64,000 bases of DNA, taken from positions 359,636 through 423,635 of the forward strand of contig NZ_JABBXD010000002.1 in the NCBI RefSeq assembly GCF_014750655.1, given 5' to 3'. A program made the translations under genes and the position numbers. Below the pieces are notes generated by a model, which was given only the letters and a program-made list of their open reading frames with translations, did not search any database and had not been told where the DNA came from. Below are positions 48,298 to 58,096 of this stretch, in pieces (within the stretch, counting starts at the first letter, position 1; the number at the start of each line of letters is the position of its first letter). The stretch comes from Salinimonas profundi. Its GTDB lineage: Bacteria > Pseudomonadota > Gammaproteobacteria > Enterobacterales > Alteromonadaceae.

Positions 48298-49632
48298 TTA
48301 CCCGTTACCCAGTCCGCCAGCCAGCGCCTGCATCGCTTCGTGGCATTCATCAAAGGTCAGGGTCTGTTTCATTCCCTGTTGCAAAAATGCGTTAATGGCA
48401 GGTTCTGCGCGGATCGCAAGATCGATGCGCGGATCAGAGCCGCGGGCGTAAGCGCCTATAGCAATCAAATCCTGATTCTGTTTGTATGTTGAATACACCT
48501 GACGGATACGGCGCGCCTGCAACTGATGTTCTTCACTAACGACCATTGGCATAACCCGGCTGATAGAAGCTTCAATATCTATGGCCGGATAATGACCGCT
48601 GTCTGCCAGTTTGCGTGACAAGACCACGTGACCGTCAAGAATTGCGCGGGCTGCATCCGCGATAGGATCCTGCAAATCATCGCCTTCTGTCAGCACAGTA
48701 TAAAAGGCCGTAATTGAGCCCTGATTTTCCGAACCATTACCGGCTCTTTCTACCAGCGCTGGCAACCGGGCAAATACGGAAGGCGGATAGCCCTTTGTCG
48801 CCGGAGGTTCACCCACAGCAAGAGCAATTTCACGCTGCGCCATGGCATACCGGGTTAATGAATCAATGAGCAAAAGCACATTTTTACCCTGGTCACGAAA
48901 ATATTCGGCGATAGTTACTGCAGTCTCACATGCCTTTAAGCGCATTAATGGCGAGGTGTCTGCCGGTGCGGCGACGATAACTGCCCGCTGACGCTCTTCT
49001 TCGGTGAGTATTTCATGAATGAATTCTTTGACCTCGCGCCCCCGTTCGCCGACCAGGCCGACCACGACAATATCTGCCTCGCTGCCACGGGTCATCATGC
49101 CCAGCAGAACGCTTTTACCCACACCACTGCCGGCAAATAAGCCCATTCGCTGTCCGACACCAACGGTATTTAATGCATTTATCGAGCGCACGCCGACATC
49201 CATCGGCTCACTGATAGGCTTTCGCAGCAATGGGTTCATGGCCGCCCGTGTAGTAGGCATCCGGGTATCGGTTTTTACCGCGCCTAAGCCATCGAGTGGC
49301 TGGCCGTTGCCATCAACGACCCGCCCCAGTAATCCCATACCTACCGCCAAACCGCTTTCTCTGTCCAGCGGAATAACCCGGGAACCGGGAACAATACCGC
49401 GTACGGCCTCGGTGGGCATCAGATAGGTAATATCATCACCAAAGCCGACAACCTCGGCTTCAATTTCACCCTCAACGGTTTGCACTTTGCACTGACTCCC
49501 CACGGGCAACTGACAGCCTACGGCCTCTAATGTCAGGCCGATCCCGCGTACCAGTTTTCCTGCCGCCACGATGGGTGGCTGCGGAATCTGGTCTTTGAGG
49601 TCGCTGAAATAGTCCTTAAAGGGATCAGTCAC
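48298..49632 (-). CDS. fliI: Flagellar export ATPase FliI
   Basis: A 444-aa F1-like ATPase that energises export. Walker A GLFAGSGVGKSVLLGMMTRG, Walker B NVLLLIDSLTRYAMAQREI and the type III signature GSITAFYTVLTEGDD are present. The GTG start at 49632 (VTDPFKDYFSDLKDQ) is chosen since the length then matches the family (~440) and the frame upstream is only fliH antiparallel text in another frame; it overlaps the end of fliH by 8 bp. Confidence 0.95.
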   Translation of the reverse strand: MTDPFKDYFSDLKDQIPQPPIVAAGKLVRGIGLTLEAVGCQLPVGSQCKVQTVEGEIEAEVVGFGDDITYLMPTEAVRGIVPGSRVIPLDRESGLAVGMGLLGRVVDGNGQPLDGLGAVKTDTRMPTTRAAMNPLLRKPISEPMDVGVRSINALNTVGVGQRMGLFAGSGVGKSVLLGMMTRGSEADIVVVGLVGERGREVKEFIHEILTEEERQRAVIVAAPADTSPLMRLKACETAVTIAEYFRDQGKNVLLLIDSLTRYAMAQREIALAVGEPPATKGYPPSVFARLPALVERAGNGSENQGSITAFYTVLTEGDDLQDPIADAARAILDGHVVLSRKLADSGHYPAIDIEASISRVMPMVVSEEHQLQARRIRQVYSTYKQNQDLIAIGAYARGSDPRIDLAIRAEPAINAFLQQGMKQTLTFDECHEAMQALAGGLGNG

Positions 49633-50404
49633 GGTGCAGGCCCTGCTCCAGTAAAAAACGGTCGAGGACTTCGCGGGTTCTGCGCTCAACAGAATTATCA
49701 ACGGCATTGGTGGCGGTGACAATATCGCACCCGCCGCGGGACATCGTGGGTGATTCGATCAACTGCCAGCCTTTATCCGCTACTTTTTGTGCACCGAAAT
49801 GCTCAGTGATAAGCGCAACATCCTCAGGATGCATATGAATCTGATACGTGTTTTCGTTAACCGGCAGTGCTTTCATGCCTTCTGCCAGCGCCTGTAGTAT
49901 AACCTGCTCGTTAGTGGTGACTTCATGACGAATAACAGTCTTTGCCAGTGCTACGGCCAACTGTACAAGTTGCTGCCGCGAGGCTTCCGTGACCTGATTC
50001 AATGGCGCGTGCAGGTTATCGGTCAGTGCCTGCCAGATTTCGCTTTGCGCGTCTATGTGTGACTTTGCTTCATCCAGCCCCTGCTGCAAACCTTCCTCGT
50101 GGCCGGCTTGCCTGCCAGATTCCAGGCCTTCTTCATAGCCCTGCGCTTTGCCTTCTTCAAAACCAGCCTGTTTACCTTCAGCGTAACCTTCGTCCTGAGC
50201 CGCCTGACGAATGGCTTCAATCTCTTCCAGCGTAGGCGGTTTTATTTCTTCCTCTTCTTCGGGCGGCTCATATTTCCAGTCACTGCGGCGATTCAGTGCG
50301 TTGGTTTTATCTGCCTCCTCTGCTTCCCTGCCTGCATCGTCAACAAACGGCAAATCCCAGAGTTTAGCCTGCGCCGCGGACAAATTATCATCATATTCAG
50401 ACAT
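49625..50404 (-). CDS. fliH: Flagellar assembly protein FliH
   Basis: A 259-aa stator-like regulator of FliI. It shows the typical GxxxG-like repeat stretch (GYAEGKQAGFEEGKAQGYEE, then GLESGRQAGHEEGLQQG) at about residues 72-108 and a C-terminal domain similar to ATP synthase subunits (KTVIRHEVTTNEQVILQALA, MSRGGCDIVTATNAVD). It follows fliG by 22 nt. Confidence 0.95.
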   Translation of the reverse strand: MSEYDDNLSAAQAKLWDLPFVDDAGREAEEADKTNALNRRSDWKYEPPEEEEEIKPPTLEEIEAIRQAAQDEGYAEGKQAGFEEGKAQGYEEGLESGRQAGHEEGLQQGLDEAKSHIDAQSEIWQALTDNLHAPLNQVTEASRQQLVQLAVALAKTVIRHEVTTNEQVILQALAEGMKALPVNENTYQIHMHPEDVALITEHFGAQKVADKGWQLIESPTMSRGGCDIVTATNAVDNSVERRTREVLDRFLLEQGLHRD

Positions 50405-50426
50405 GGTTTAGTCTACCGAAAAAGGG

Positions 50427-51470
50427 TTACAGGAATTCTTCACCGCCACCGCCGCCCAGCATAATTTCACCTGAATCAGCAAGACGTCTGGCCACAGAAA
50501 GAATTTCTTTTTGTGCTGTTTCAACTTCTGACACACGGACCGGCCCCATGGCCTCCAAATCATCAGTAAGCATTTCAGCGGCACGCTTGGACATATTGCG
50601 GGTAATCTTATCTTTAAGCTCGTCGTCTGCGCCCTTAATTGCTTTCAGCAATGCATCCTGCTGCACTTCACGCAGAATAGCCTGAATGCCTTTGTCATCC
50701 ACATCGACCAGGTTATCAAAGACAAACATCAAGTCCTGAATCTGCTGACTCATCTCTTCATCCTGCTCACGGATAGCATCCATCAGCTGACCTTCGATAG
50801 CGGTGTCCAGATAGTTCATAATATCGGCTGCAGATTTCAGGCCGCCCATCTTGGCTGCCTGCGTACCCGCCTGACCAGCAAACTGTTTCTCCATGATTTC
50901 GTTCAGTTCCTGCAAGGCAGCAGGCTGAACTTCTTCAAGGTTGGCAATACGCATCAGCAGGTCCAGACGCACTTTTTCCGGGAACTGCGCCAGAATCTCG
51001 GCGCTTTGCTCAGGCTCAAGATACGATAAAACAATCGTCTGAATCTGCGGGTGCTCGTTACGGATAATTGACGCCACCTGTTTGGAGTCCATCCATTTCA
51101 AAGAATCCAGGCCTTTGGCACCGTTGCCCAGCAGAATCTGATCAATCAGATTGGCCGCTTTATCTTCACCCAGCGCTGCGGTCAGTGCCCGCTTCACAAA
51201 GTCCTGGCTCTGGAAGCCGATAGTACTGTAGTTTTGGATCTCTTCAATAAAGTGCTTGTGCACAGAGGTGATCTTGGCCTGTGTCATGTCATCGACTTTG
51301 GCCATCTCTGCGCCGAGCTTTTGAACCTGCTTCGGCTCAAGGTGCTTGAGGATCTGCGCGGCATCTTCTTCAGACAGACTCAGCAGCAGGATGGCCGCCT
51401 TTTCAACGCCTTCAAGCTTGCCGACGTCGTAGCCGGACTCTTCGTTATTTGTTGCCAGTTCTTCAGCCAT
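50427..51470 (-). CDS. fliG: Flagellar motor switch protein FliG
   Basis: A 347-aa C-ring protein that joins the MS ring to stators. It has the three-domain layout with EHPQIQTIVLSYLEPEQSAE in the middle domain and charged torque-generating residues in the C-terminal domain (LMFVFDNLVDVDDKGIQAIL, RNMSKRAAEMLTDDLEAMG). It lies 15 nt after fliF. Confidence 0.97.
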   Translation of the reverse strand: MAEELATNNEESGYDVGKLEGVEKAAILLLSLSEEDAAQILKHLEPKQVQKLGAEMAKVDDMTQAKITSVHKHFIEEIQNYSTIGFQSQDFVKRALTAALGEDKAANLIDQILLGNGAKGLDSLKWMDSKQVASIIRNEHPQIQTIVLSYLEPEQSAEILAQFPEKVRLDLLMRIANLEEVQPAALQELNEIMEKQFAGQAGTQAAKMGGLKSAADIMNYLDTAIEGQLMDAIREQDEEMSQQIQDLMFVFDNLVDVDDKGIQAILREVQQDALLKAIKGADDELKDKITRNMSKRAAEMLTDDLEAMGPVRVSEVETAQKEILSVARRLADSGEIMLGGGGGEEFL

Positions 51471-51485
51471 CGTCAGACGCTCCTA

Positions 51486-53186
51486 CTACTCATCCTGCAT
51501 CAGCCAGCCTTTGACCACCTGAGCCGATAGCTCAGGCTCATTGGCAACCAATGCCCGTACCGCTTTTAATACATCTTCGTCTTTATGCAGATCCGGCAAC
51601 ATCAATGAACCATCTGATGCAAATCCTACCTGCCCCTCATCAAAGTCTGAGCTGAGCATACTGATGGTTTCGTCACCCAGATCCAACCCTTCATCTGCAT
51701 CATAATCATCAGAATCATTGGCCGTGTCAGGGTTAATCAGACGACGTAACATCGGACGAATTACAAAAATAATAAGTACAATGATGACCAGAGCGCCGGT
51801 AACCAGCTTCAGTATAGGTAAGAACTTCGGATCTTCCCAAAATGGCAGTTCCTCTACAACTCCACTGTCCATACGAGTAAAGGGTACGCTCACCACTTCT
51901 AACGAGTCACCGCGGGTCACATCAAAGCCCAGGCCTCCTTGCAGCAGGCGACGGATATTCAGTAAGTCATCCTGTTTTCTGGGCGCTGAGGTTGCGCTGC
52001 CGTCTTCGGCAGTACTGTGTGCGTAATCCACGGCGACTGAAACACTCAGACGACGAATGACACCCGTCTGCTTTTTGGTATGACTGATTGTGGTGTCCAG
52101 CTCATAGTTCCGGGTTTCTTCTTTGCTGTTGCTGCCAGGAATCGGCACGGCGTTACCGCCCTGACCGGTCGCATCTTCTGGAATATTAGATGCCAGTGGG
52201 GGCTGATTTGTCAGTGCACCAGGGATACCACCGTTGGCGCCACCCACTGTATTTTGCTCAATCACCATTTCACTGCGCACAGCCGGTAGATCGGGGTTGT
52301 AGCTACGCTGGGTTTGCTCCATGGCGGTAAAGTCCATGGACACATCAACCTGCGCGGTGTAGTTGCCGATACCTAAAACAGGGATCAGTATCGCATCAAT
52401 TTTTTCCAGATACTCCTGTTCGCGCTGACGTTCGATTTCATATTCTTTTCGGGCGCGGGCGCTCATCGAATCCTGCGAGCCGGAGTTCAGCAAACGACCA
52501 TTACTGTCAGTTACCGTGACATTTTCCGGGTCCATCATTTGTACCGCTGATGCCACGATATCCACCACGGCATCAACTTCTTCACCGGATATCGCTTTAC
52601 CCCGGCGCGCCGTCAGTACGACCGTTGCGCTGGCTTTTTTCTCACGACGGGCAAACACATTTTCTTTTGGCATGGCCAGCAGCACACGTGCTTTTTGAAT
52701 GCTGGACATATCCTCGATAGTTGAAGCAATCTGCATTTCACGGGCATGCTTCAGACGCTCCGATTCAACCCGTTGGCTGACACCAAATCCCATATCCTGC
52801 ATGATAATGTCAGCACCGGCATCGGTTGATTGTGTCAGGCCCTGGCGGGTCATTCCCAACCGAACATTCTGAAACTCATCGTTACGAACATAAACTGTGT
52901 TGCCTTCCAGCTTATATTCAATTTGATTGGCATCCAGATAATCCAGGGTTTCAATCAACTCTTCGGTCGGCATTTTCGCCAATGGGCGATAATCCGGCTC
53001 CTGCGCCCAAATCATAATGAACACAGCAATTGCCACACAGATGACCAGTACAATGACCAGCGCCATCTGACGCATCATGTCAGCGCTGCCCAGCGTATCC
53101 ATAAAGCCGGATTTATTTTCAGCCTCTGTTGATGCATTCATCGCATCAGAATCAGCGACAGTAAGGTTCGTTCCTGTTTCAGCCAT
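51486..53186 (-). CDS. fliF: Flagellar MS-ring protein FliF
   Basis: A 566-aa inner-membrane ring protein with two membrane segments (~37-60 and ~450-470) and ring-building motifs between them (LDYLDANQIEYKLEGNTVYV, KARVLLAMPKENVFARREKK, RKEYEIERQREQEYLEKIDA). The C-terminal tail (PELSAQVVKGWLMQD) binds FliG. It lies 16 nt after fliE. Confidence 0.97.
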   Translation of the reverse strand: MAETGTNLTVADSDAMNASTEAENKSGFMDTLGSADMMRQMALVIVLVICVAIAVFIMIWAQEPDYRPLAKMPTEELIETLDYLDANQIEYKLEGNTVYVRNDEFQNVRLGMTRQGLTQSTDAGADIIMQDMGFGVSQRVESERLKHAREMQIASTIEDMSSIQKARVLLAMPKENVFARREKKASATVVLTARRGKAISGEEVDAVVDIVASAVQMMDPENVTVTDSNGRLLNSGSQDSMSARARKEYEIERQREQEYLEKIDAILIPVLGIGNYTAQVDVSMDFTAMEQTQRSYNPDLPAVRSEMVIEQNTVGGANGGIPGALTNQPPLASNIPEDATGQGGNAVPIPGSNSKEETRNYELDTTISHTKKQTGVIRRLSVSVAVDYAHSTAEDGSATSAPRKQDDLLNIRRLLQGGLGFDVTRGDSLEVVSVPFTRMDSGVVEELPFWEDPKFLPILKLVTGALVIIVLIIFVIRPMLRRLINPDTANDSDDYDADEGLDLGDETISMLSSDFDEGQVGFASDGSLMLPDLHKDEDVLKAVRALVANEPELSAQVVKGWLMQDE

Positions 53187-53202
53187 CTGAGTAATTCCTC
53201 AC

Positions 53203-53541
53203 CTACACCGGCATGTTCATAACTTGCTTGTATGCTTCAAGCACTTTGTTGCGTACCTGCACGGTTGCTTCAAACGCAATACCGGCTTTCTCTTTGGAGA
53301 CCATGACATCGGCCAGGCTTACAGATTGGTCACCCATCTCAAACGCACGCTGTAAATCCTTTGATTGCATCTGCATATCATTGACCCCTTCCAGCGCGCC
53401 TTTAAGCATGGTGGAAAATTCACTGGCCGAACTACCGGCTTCCTGAATTTGCTGCGGCTGGGGCATTTCAGTCGACTGCAGGCGCGTCTGTCCGATCATC
53501 GCTTGCATTTCCTGGTACAGGCTGTTTCCTTTAATGTCCAT
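53203..53541 (-). CDS. fliE: Flagellar hook-basal body protein FliE
   Basis: A 112-aa rod adapter between the MS ring and the rod. The conserved C-terminal region is SVSLADVMVSKEKAGIAFEA, then RNKVLEAYKQVMNMPV. It is the first gene of the fliEFGHIJ operon, with a sigma-54 promoter about 65 nt upstream. Confidence 0.95.
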   Translation of the reverse strand: MDIKGNSLYQEMQAMIGQTRLQSTEMPQPQQIQEAGSSASEFSTMLKGALEGVNDMQMQSKDLQRAFEMGDQSVSLADVMVSKEKAGIAFEATVQVRNKVLEAYKQVMNMPV

Positions 53542-53604
53542 TGCAACTCTCCGCTAAATCACTGGTAGTCAGATTTCTGTCTGACATCACTACTTATGAC
53601 AGAT

Positions 53605-53623
53605 AAAGCAACTAGCAGGCCAA
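53605..53623 (-). promoter_or_regulatory. sigma-54 promoter of the fliE operon
   Basis: On the minus strand TTGGCCTGCTAGTTGCTTT has GG (-24) and GC (-12) 10 bp apart. It is likely activated by FlrC, whose gene lies next upstream. The rest of the 315-nt gap 53542-53857 holds nothing more than a weak terminator. Confidence 0.72.
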
Positions 53624-53823
53624 CTTTAAAAACCTAATGATTACAGTGCACTACAAAGAAAAAGCCAAAAAAATGACAGACATCGGAATGAAGGGAAGCG
53701 AAGGCGCGTCAGACGCAGTGCCGAACGGCGAGTCAGTAGACAGAAATTGTTACTATAAGACTACAACGATTGCGCCACCTGGCTTATTTACAGTCAGGCG
53801 GCGTACTCTAAACATATAGAGGA

Positions 53824-53851
53824 AAGAAGCACCAGACAGGCCGGGCTTCTT
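53824..53851 (-). terminator. Weak terminator after flrC
   Basis: A 7-bp stem (AAGAAGC with GCTTCTT) encloses a 14-nt loop and is followed by a short pyrimidine run on the minus strand. The weak U tract makes this tentative. Confidence 0.4.
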
Positions 53852-53857
53852 CGTTAA

Positions 53858-55204
53858 TCAGGCGGGTAACTCAATGCCATCCTCTCGCATGCGCGCGAGT
53901 TTATAGCGCAGAGTCCGCGGACTGATGCCCAACTTCTCGGCGACATCCTTACGCTTGCCCTTGCAGGCTTCTAAAGTATCCAGAATGATCTGGTGTTCCT
54001 GCTGGCGCAGCTCCGAGCCGAGCCGGCTTGGATCCTCTTCGGCGGCAGGCTGAGCATAGCTGTGACTGGCAAGTGTGGCGGCCATATCAATCATCAGGTC
54101 GCTGGCGTCAATAGCCTCTCCGTTACACAAGATGAGGGCTCGCTGAACCACATTTTCCAGTTCGCGCACATTACCCGGCCATTCATATTGCGTGAGCTTG
54201 TTTCGTGCAGCCGCATTCAGGGTGATGTTTTTCATTCCCTGCGCTGAGGCATGACGGGCAATAAGGTGCTCAGCCAATGGCACAATATCCCCGGGGCGGG
54301 CTGCCAGTGGTTGCCAGGTGATTGGAAAGACATTCAACCGGTAAAACAAATCTTCGCGGAACCTGCCAGCATCAACCGCGTCTCTCAGGTCGCGGTTACT
54401 GGTGGCAATTACCCGTACATCCAGCTGCACGGTTTTACGGCCGCCCAACCGTTCGACTTCTTTTTCCTGCAAGACCCGCAGTAATTTGGCCTGCAATGCC
54501 AGGTCCATTTCCGTAATTTCATCAAGCAGCAGTGTACCGCCCTGCGCCTGTTCGAATTTACCCGGACAGGCCTGAACGGCACCGGTAAATGCCCCTTTTT
54601 CATAACCAAAAAGCGTCGCTTCAAGCATGTTTTCCGGAATCGCTGCACAGTTAATGGCTATAAACGGCGCCTGACTACGGGGGGACTGATCATGAATATA
54701 GCGCGAAAGCACTTCTTTACCTGAACCACTGGGTCCCAGTACCATCACGGTTGCATCAGAGCGCGCCACTTTACGCGACAATTCCAGCAACTGAACACTG
54801 GCAGGATCTGCCACTATCGGTGTGGTCGATTCAATTTTTCGCGCCGGTGCATAGCGCTCAACAAGGTTTAACAGCACTTCTGGGGCAAAGGGCTTTGACA
54901 GATAATCGGTTGCACCATCACGCATGGCCTGCACGGCATCATCGATGGTGGCATAGGCTGTCATCAGCAAAACCGGCATTTGCGGAAAGCGCGACTTGAT
55001 ATTTTTAAGCAGTACCAGTCCGCTCATTTTCGCCATCTGAATATCGCTGACAACCAAATCGACAGCATACTGACCCAGACACACCAATGCTTCTTCAGCA
55101 CTTTGTGCAGATACCACACGGTATCGAGCCAGCGATAGCGTATCGATTAACGCTTCGCGCAGGCCAGCATCATCTTCTACAATAAGAATGGTGGTCTCAC
55201 TCAT
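53858..55204 (-). CDS. flrC: Flagellar sigma-54 response regulator FlrC
   Basis: A 448-aa activator of class III flagellar genes. It has a receiver with phospho-Asp in DLVVSDIQMAKMSG, an AAA+ domain with LGPSGSGKEVLSRYIH (Walker A), GAFTGAV (sigma-54 contact) and LLLDEITEMD, and a Fis-type C-terminus (RKDVAEKLGISPRTLRYKLA). It overlaps flrB by 4 bp. It is phosphorylated by FlrB and drives the fliE, fliK and related promoters. Confidence 0.95.
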   Translation of the reverse strand: MSETTILIVEDDAGLREALIDTLSLARYRVVSAQSAEEALVCLGQYAVDLVVSDIQMAKMSGLVLLKNIKSRFPQMPVLLMTAYATIDDAVQAMRDGATDYLSKPFAPEVLLNLVERYAPARKIESTTPIVADPASVQLLELSRKVARSDATVMVLGPSGSGKEVLSRYIHDQSPRSQAPFIAINCAAIPENMLEATLFGYEKGAFTGAVQACPGKFEQAQGGTLLLDEITEMDLALQAKLLRVLQEKEVERLGGRKTVQLDVRVIATSNRDLRDAVDAGRFREDLFYRLNVFPITWQPLAARPGDIVPLAEHLIARHASAQGMKNITLNAAARNKLTQYEWPGNVRELENVVQRALILCNGEAIDASDLMIDMAATLASHSYAQPAAEEDPSRLGSELRQQEHQIILDTLEACKGKRKDVAEKLGISPRTLRYKLARMREDGIELPA

Positions 55205-56355
55205 ACAAGTTCTCCGTCAGAATGTGCTCTGGGCGCTGCGGACTGCGCAGCGTGAGTGGGAAAAGACATCGTAAATACAGCGCCAGCCGGGGCGTTGTTT
55301 GTCACTGTCAGCTGGCCCTTATGTGCGTTCACAACCGATTTCACCACTGCCAGCCCCAGTCCTGTGCCGTGCGTTTTTGTTGTGAAGAAAGGCTCAAAGA
55401 TTTTATCTTTAACTGAATCAGTAACGCCCGGGCCACAGTCTGCTACATCAAGCGAAAGACTATCGCCATTCACAGTAGCTTTAACCAAAACCTGCGTACC
55501 CGGTTCGCTCACCTGACAGGCATTATGGACAAGATTCAGCACAGCGCCCTGCAGCGCCGTCAGATTACCGACCATAACAGCATCTTGTTCGAATCCTTCA
55601 AAGACAACGGATAGCTGCGCCTGATCGGCTAATGTTATAGCGTTAGGCGCTATCGCCATTTTTAAATCTGTCAGCGTCAGATTGCTGACAACCTGATCCT
55701 CGCCGGATTTGGCAAACAGCAGCATGTCATTAACCTGACTTTCCAGCTCCTGCAGCCGTGCAGTAAGCTTATGTGCAAAGCCGGACGTTGCATCTTGTCC
55801 AAGATCTGAACGTGTCAGATTCGCCGCGTATAGCATTGCCGCTGACAACGGTGTTCTGATTTGGTGAGCCAGCGAGGCGACCATTTTTCCCAGCGCGGAC
55901 AGCCGCTGCATATGACTGACCCGCGCTTGCAGCTGTCTGGTTTCGGTCAGATCGGTTAATACAATCAGCTGCCCCGGTTCATTTTGAAGCGGCGTAATTG
56001 ATAACTTCACACGACGACCATCAATGAGTGACACCTCGTGGCCATCGTCAGCACGGGGCTTGAAGGAACGGGCAATAATGGTTCGCCACAACTCGCCTTC
56101 GAGCGGCTCGCCCAGTAAATCAATGGCCTGGCTGTTGGCCTGCCTGACAATGCCATAACCGTCTAACACAATCACGCCGGCAGGCATAACCTGAAGCAGG
56201 TGCGATAAGCGATCAGCCTGCTGGCGTAGCGCTGTTACGTCTGCAGAATCAGTAAACGGCTCGTCGGTGGACGACGCAGAAAAATGCGCATCGCACACGT
56301 CATTTACATAGTGGGAATCATGTTGCATTGAAAACTGACCGCTGTCATATGTCAT
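55201..56355 (-). CDS. flrB: Flagellar sensor kinase FlrB
   Basis: A 384-aa cytosolic kinase with no membrane segment. It has a PAS domain (VMPAGVIVLDGYGIVRQANS), a HisKA with phospho-His in GKMVASLAHQIRTPLSAAM, and HATPase (NLVHNACQVSEPG, DCGPGVTDSVKDKIFEPFFT, GTGLGLAVVKSVVN). It is paired with FlrC and preceded by its own sigma-54 promoter, so it is a FlrA-dependent class II gene. Confidence 0.95.
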   Translation of the reverse strand: MTYDSGQFSMQHDSHYVNDVCDAHFSASSTDEPFTDSADVTALRQQADRLSHLLQVMPAGVIVLDGYGIVRQANSQAIDLLGEPLEGELWRTIIARSFKPRADDGHEVSLIDGRRVKLSITPLQNEPGQLIVLTDLTETRQLQARVSHMQRLSALGKMVASLAHQIRTPLSAAMLYAANLTRSDLGQDATSGFAHKLTARLQELESQVNDMLLFAKSGEDQVVSNLTLTDLKMAIAPNAITLADQAQLSVVFEGFEQDAVMVGNLTALQGAVLNLVHNACQVSEPGTQVLVKATVNGDSLSLDVADCGPGVTDSVKDKIFEPFFTTKTHGTGLGLAVVKSVVNAHKGQLTVTNNAPAGAVFTMSFPTHAAQSAAPRAHSDGELV

Positions 56356-56400
56356 ACCGACCTCGTCAAAAAGCAGACGTAACTTCGAATGACTAGTAAC

Positions 56401-56418
56401 TAGCAGTTTTCAGGCCAA
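56401..56418 (-). promoter_or_regulatory. sigma-54 promoter of flrBC
   Basis: TTGGCCTGAAAACTGCTA on the minus strand has GG and GC 10 bp apart and shares TTGGCCTG with the fliE promoter. It lies about 45 nt before flrB and fits activation by FlrA. Confidence 0.72.
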
Positions 56419-56473
56419 TATTTAAGCTTTTATTTTCAATGAATTAGAAGGGTTTTGAGCGCAAAGCAGGATG

Positions 56474-57943
56474 TCAATTATCTGACGAGAGGGTCTCGTC
56501 ACGCTGAATATTGTACTTTCGCATCTTCTCAACCAGTGTGGTTCTGCGCATGCCCAGTTTATCTGCCGCACGCGCGACAACCCAATCCTGTTGTTCCAGT
56601 GCCTGAATAATCAGGTTGATTTCAAGCTCAGACAAGTACTCTTTAAGGTTGACGCCATCTTCAGGTAGATCAGAACGATGGGACTCGGGTTCGTCATTCT
56701 GCTCAGACGGCGCTTGTGGCGCGTCCTCCTGCGCTGCAGATTCAGCAAATAATGCATTAAATGCATCACGCTCAAGTAATTCTTCGGGGTATTCAGGCTG
56801 ATATGCCTGCACTTCGCCATACTGGTATTTAGGTGGCAGATCCTGAATATCCACAATCTGACCGGGATAAAGAATGCTCAGGCGCTCGACCAGATTTGAC
56901 AGCTCCCTGACGTTGCCGTCCCAGGAGTGCTCCATCAGCGAGGCAATGGCCATCTCGGTAAACTTCACGCCTTCAACACCATCACCTTTGATGCGGCTTA
57001 TTAATTCCTGTAATAACAACGGAATATCTTCGCGTCGTTCGCGAAGCGCCGGACTATCGATAGGAAAGACATTAAGGCGGTAAAACAAATCTTCGCGGAA
57101 TTTGTTTTCCTGAATCATGGTTTCAAGATTGCGGTGTGTTGCCGCAACGATGCGCACATTACACTGGATGGGCGTGCTGCCGCCCACTCTTTCAAAGGTA
57201 CGCTCCTGTAAAACCCGCAGCAGTTTAACCTGCATTTGCATAGGCATATCGCCAATTTCATCAAGAAACAGCGTACCGTTTTCAGCAAGCTCAAAGCGGC
57301 CTTTTCTTGCGCTGATTGCGCCGGTGAAAGCGCCCTTTTCGTGGCCGAATAATTCACTTTCCAGCAGCTCACCGGGAATCGCACCACAATTAACCGGAAT
57401 AAACGGCCCATCTTTACGTTCTGAGAAAAAGTGCACATTACGGGCAACAACTTCTTTACCCGTGCCGGATTCACCCAGAATTAATACGGTGGCATCGGTG
57501 GGGGCAACTTGCTCCACCAGACGTCGCACCGTTTGAATCTCTTCGCTACGACCTACCAGCGAACGGAATAACCGGGTTTTTACCCCTGAAGGTTTCGTTG
57601 AACCGGGGCGACGACGGCTATATTCCTGACAACGATGTATTGCCTGAGTGAGCACCGGGTAGGTCATTGGCAGGATACAGGCGCCAACAAGATTTCGCTC
57701 CGGGTTGACCACGCCGTCTTCAGCAACGACCGCCACGAACGGTATGTGAGGAAACTGAAGAATCAATTCCTGTGCTGTGGACACAGAAAAATCAACCAAA
57801 ACCGCATCTACCGAATGAGTCTTCAAATACTCAGCACTGCTTTTGAACGAACAGCTTGAGCAAGGCTCACCAATAAACGAAACAATGGTTTCAAGCTTAT
57901 GAATAAGATCGCCGTTATCACTAACGAGCAGAATATCCTTCAT
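56474..57943 (-). CDS. flrA: Flagellar master regulator FlrA (FleQ family)
   Basis: A 489-aa sigma-54 activator at the top of the polar flagellar cascade. The start at 57943 is chosen for GGGGA 5 nt upstream and for the family length; the frame is open 12 codons earlier. An N-terminal receiver-like domain lacks a clear phospho-Asp cluster (FleQ type); the AAA+ domain has [32 protein letters not shown] and [12 protein letters not shown]; the end is a Fis helix-turn-helix ([20 protein letters not shown]). FleQ relatives bind c-di-GMP and are restrained by FlhG. Confidence 0.95.
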   Translation of the reverse strand: MKDILLVSDNGDLIHKLETIVSFIGEPCSSCSFKSSAEYLKTHSVDAVLVDFSVSTAQELILQFPHIPFVAVVAEDGVVNPERNLVGACILPMTYPVLTQAIHRCQEYSRRRPGSTKPSGVKTRLFRSLVGRSEEIQTVRRLVEQVAPTDATVLILGESGTGKEVVARNVHFFSERKDGPFIPVNCGAIPGELLESELFGHEKGAFTGAISARKGRFELAENGTLFLDEIGDMPMQMQVKLLRVLQERTFERVGGSTPIQCNVRIVAATHRNLETMIQENKFREDLFYRLNVFPIDSPALRERREDIPLLLQELISRIKGDGVEGVKFTEMAIASLMEHSWDGNVRELSNLVERLSILYPGQIVDIQDLPPKYQYGEVQAYQPEYPEELLERDAFNALFAESAAQEDAPQAPSEQNDEPESHRSDLPEDGVNLKEYLSELEINLIIQALEQQDWVVARAADKLGMRRTTLVEKMRKYNIQRDETLSSDN

Positions 57944-57996
57944 TAAATCCCCGAAAAGATGCGATTTTATTATTAACAATCTAGCGCATCTGCATG

Positions 57997-58024
57997 ATTG
58001 TAGCGGTAATCAAACTTAGCGCAA
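57997..58024 (-). promoter_or_regulatory. Possible sigma-70 promoter of flrA
   Basis: A good -10 (TACAAT) and a poor -35 (TTGCGC) with a 16-bp spacer on the minus strand, about 55 nt before the start codon. Master regulator genes of this type usually have sigma-70 promoters. Confidence 0.45.
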
Positions 58025-58049
58025 CAATTGATCGCGTAAAATTGGTCAG

Positions 58050-58076
58050 AAAAAAAGCAGGCGAGCCTGCTTTTTA
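58050..58076 (-). terminator. Rho-independent terminator after the flagellin-like gene
   Basis: The stem AAAAAGCAGGC/GCCTGCTTTTT with loop GA is followed on the minus strand by a U tract. It separates the flagellin-like gene from flrA. Confidence 0.82.
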
Positions 58077-58096
58077 ATAGGATACGACACATTGCT

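Noticed and set aside
53637..53819. A 60-codon plus-strand frame between fliE and flrC
   Set aside because: No ribosome site, odd composition, and it overlaps the regulatory gap; not protein-like.
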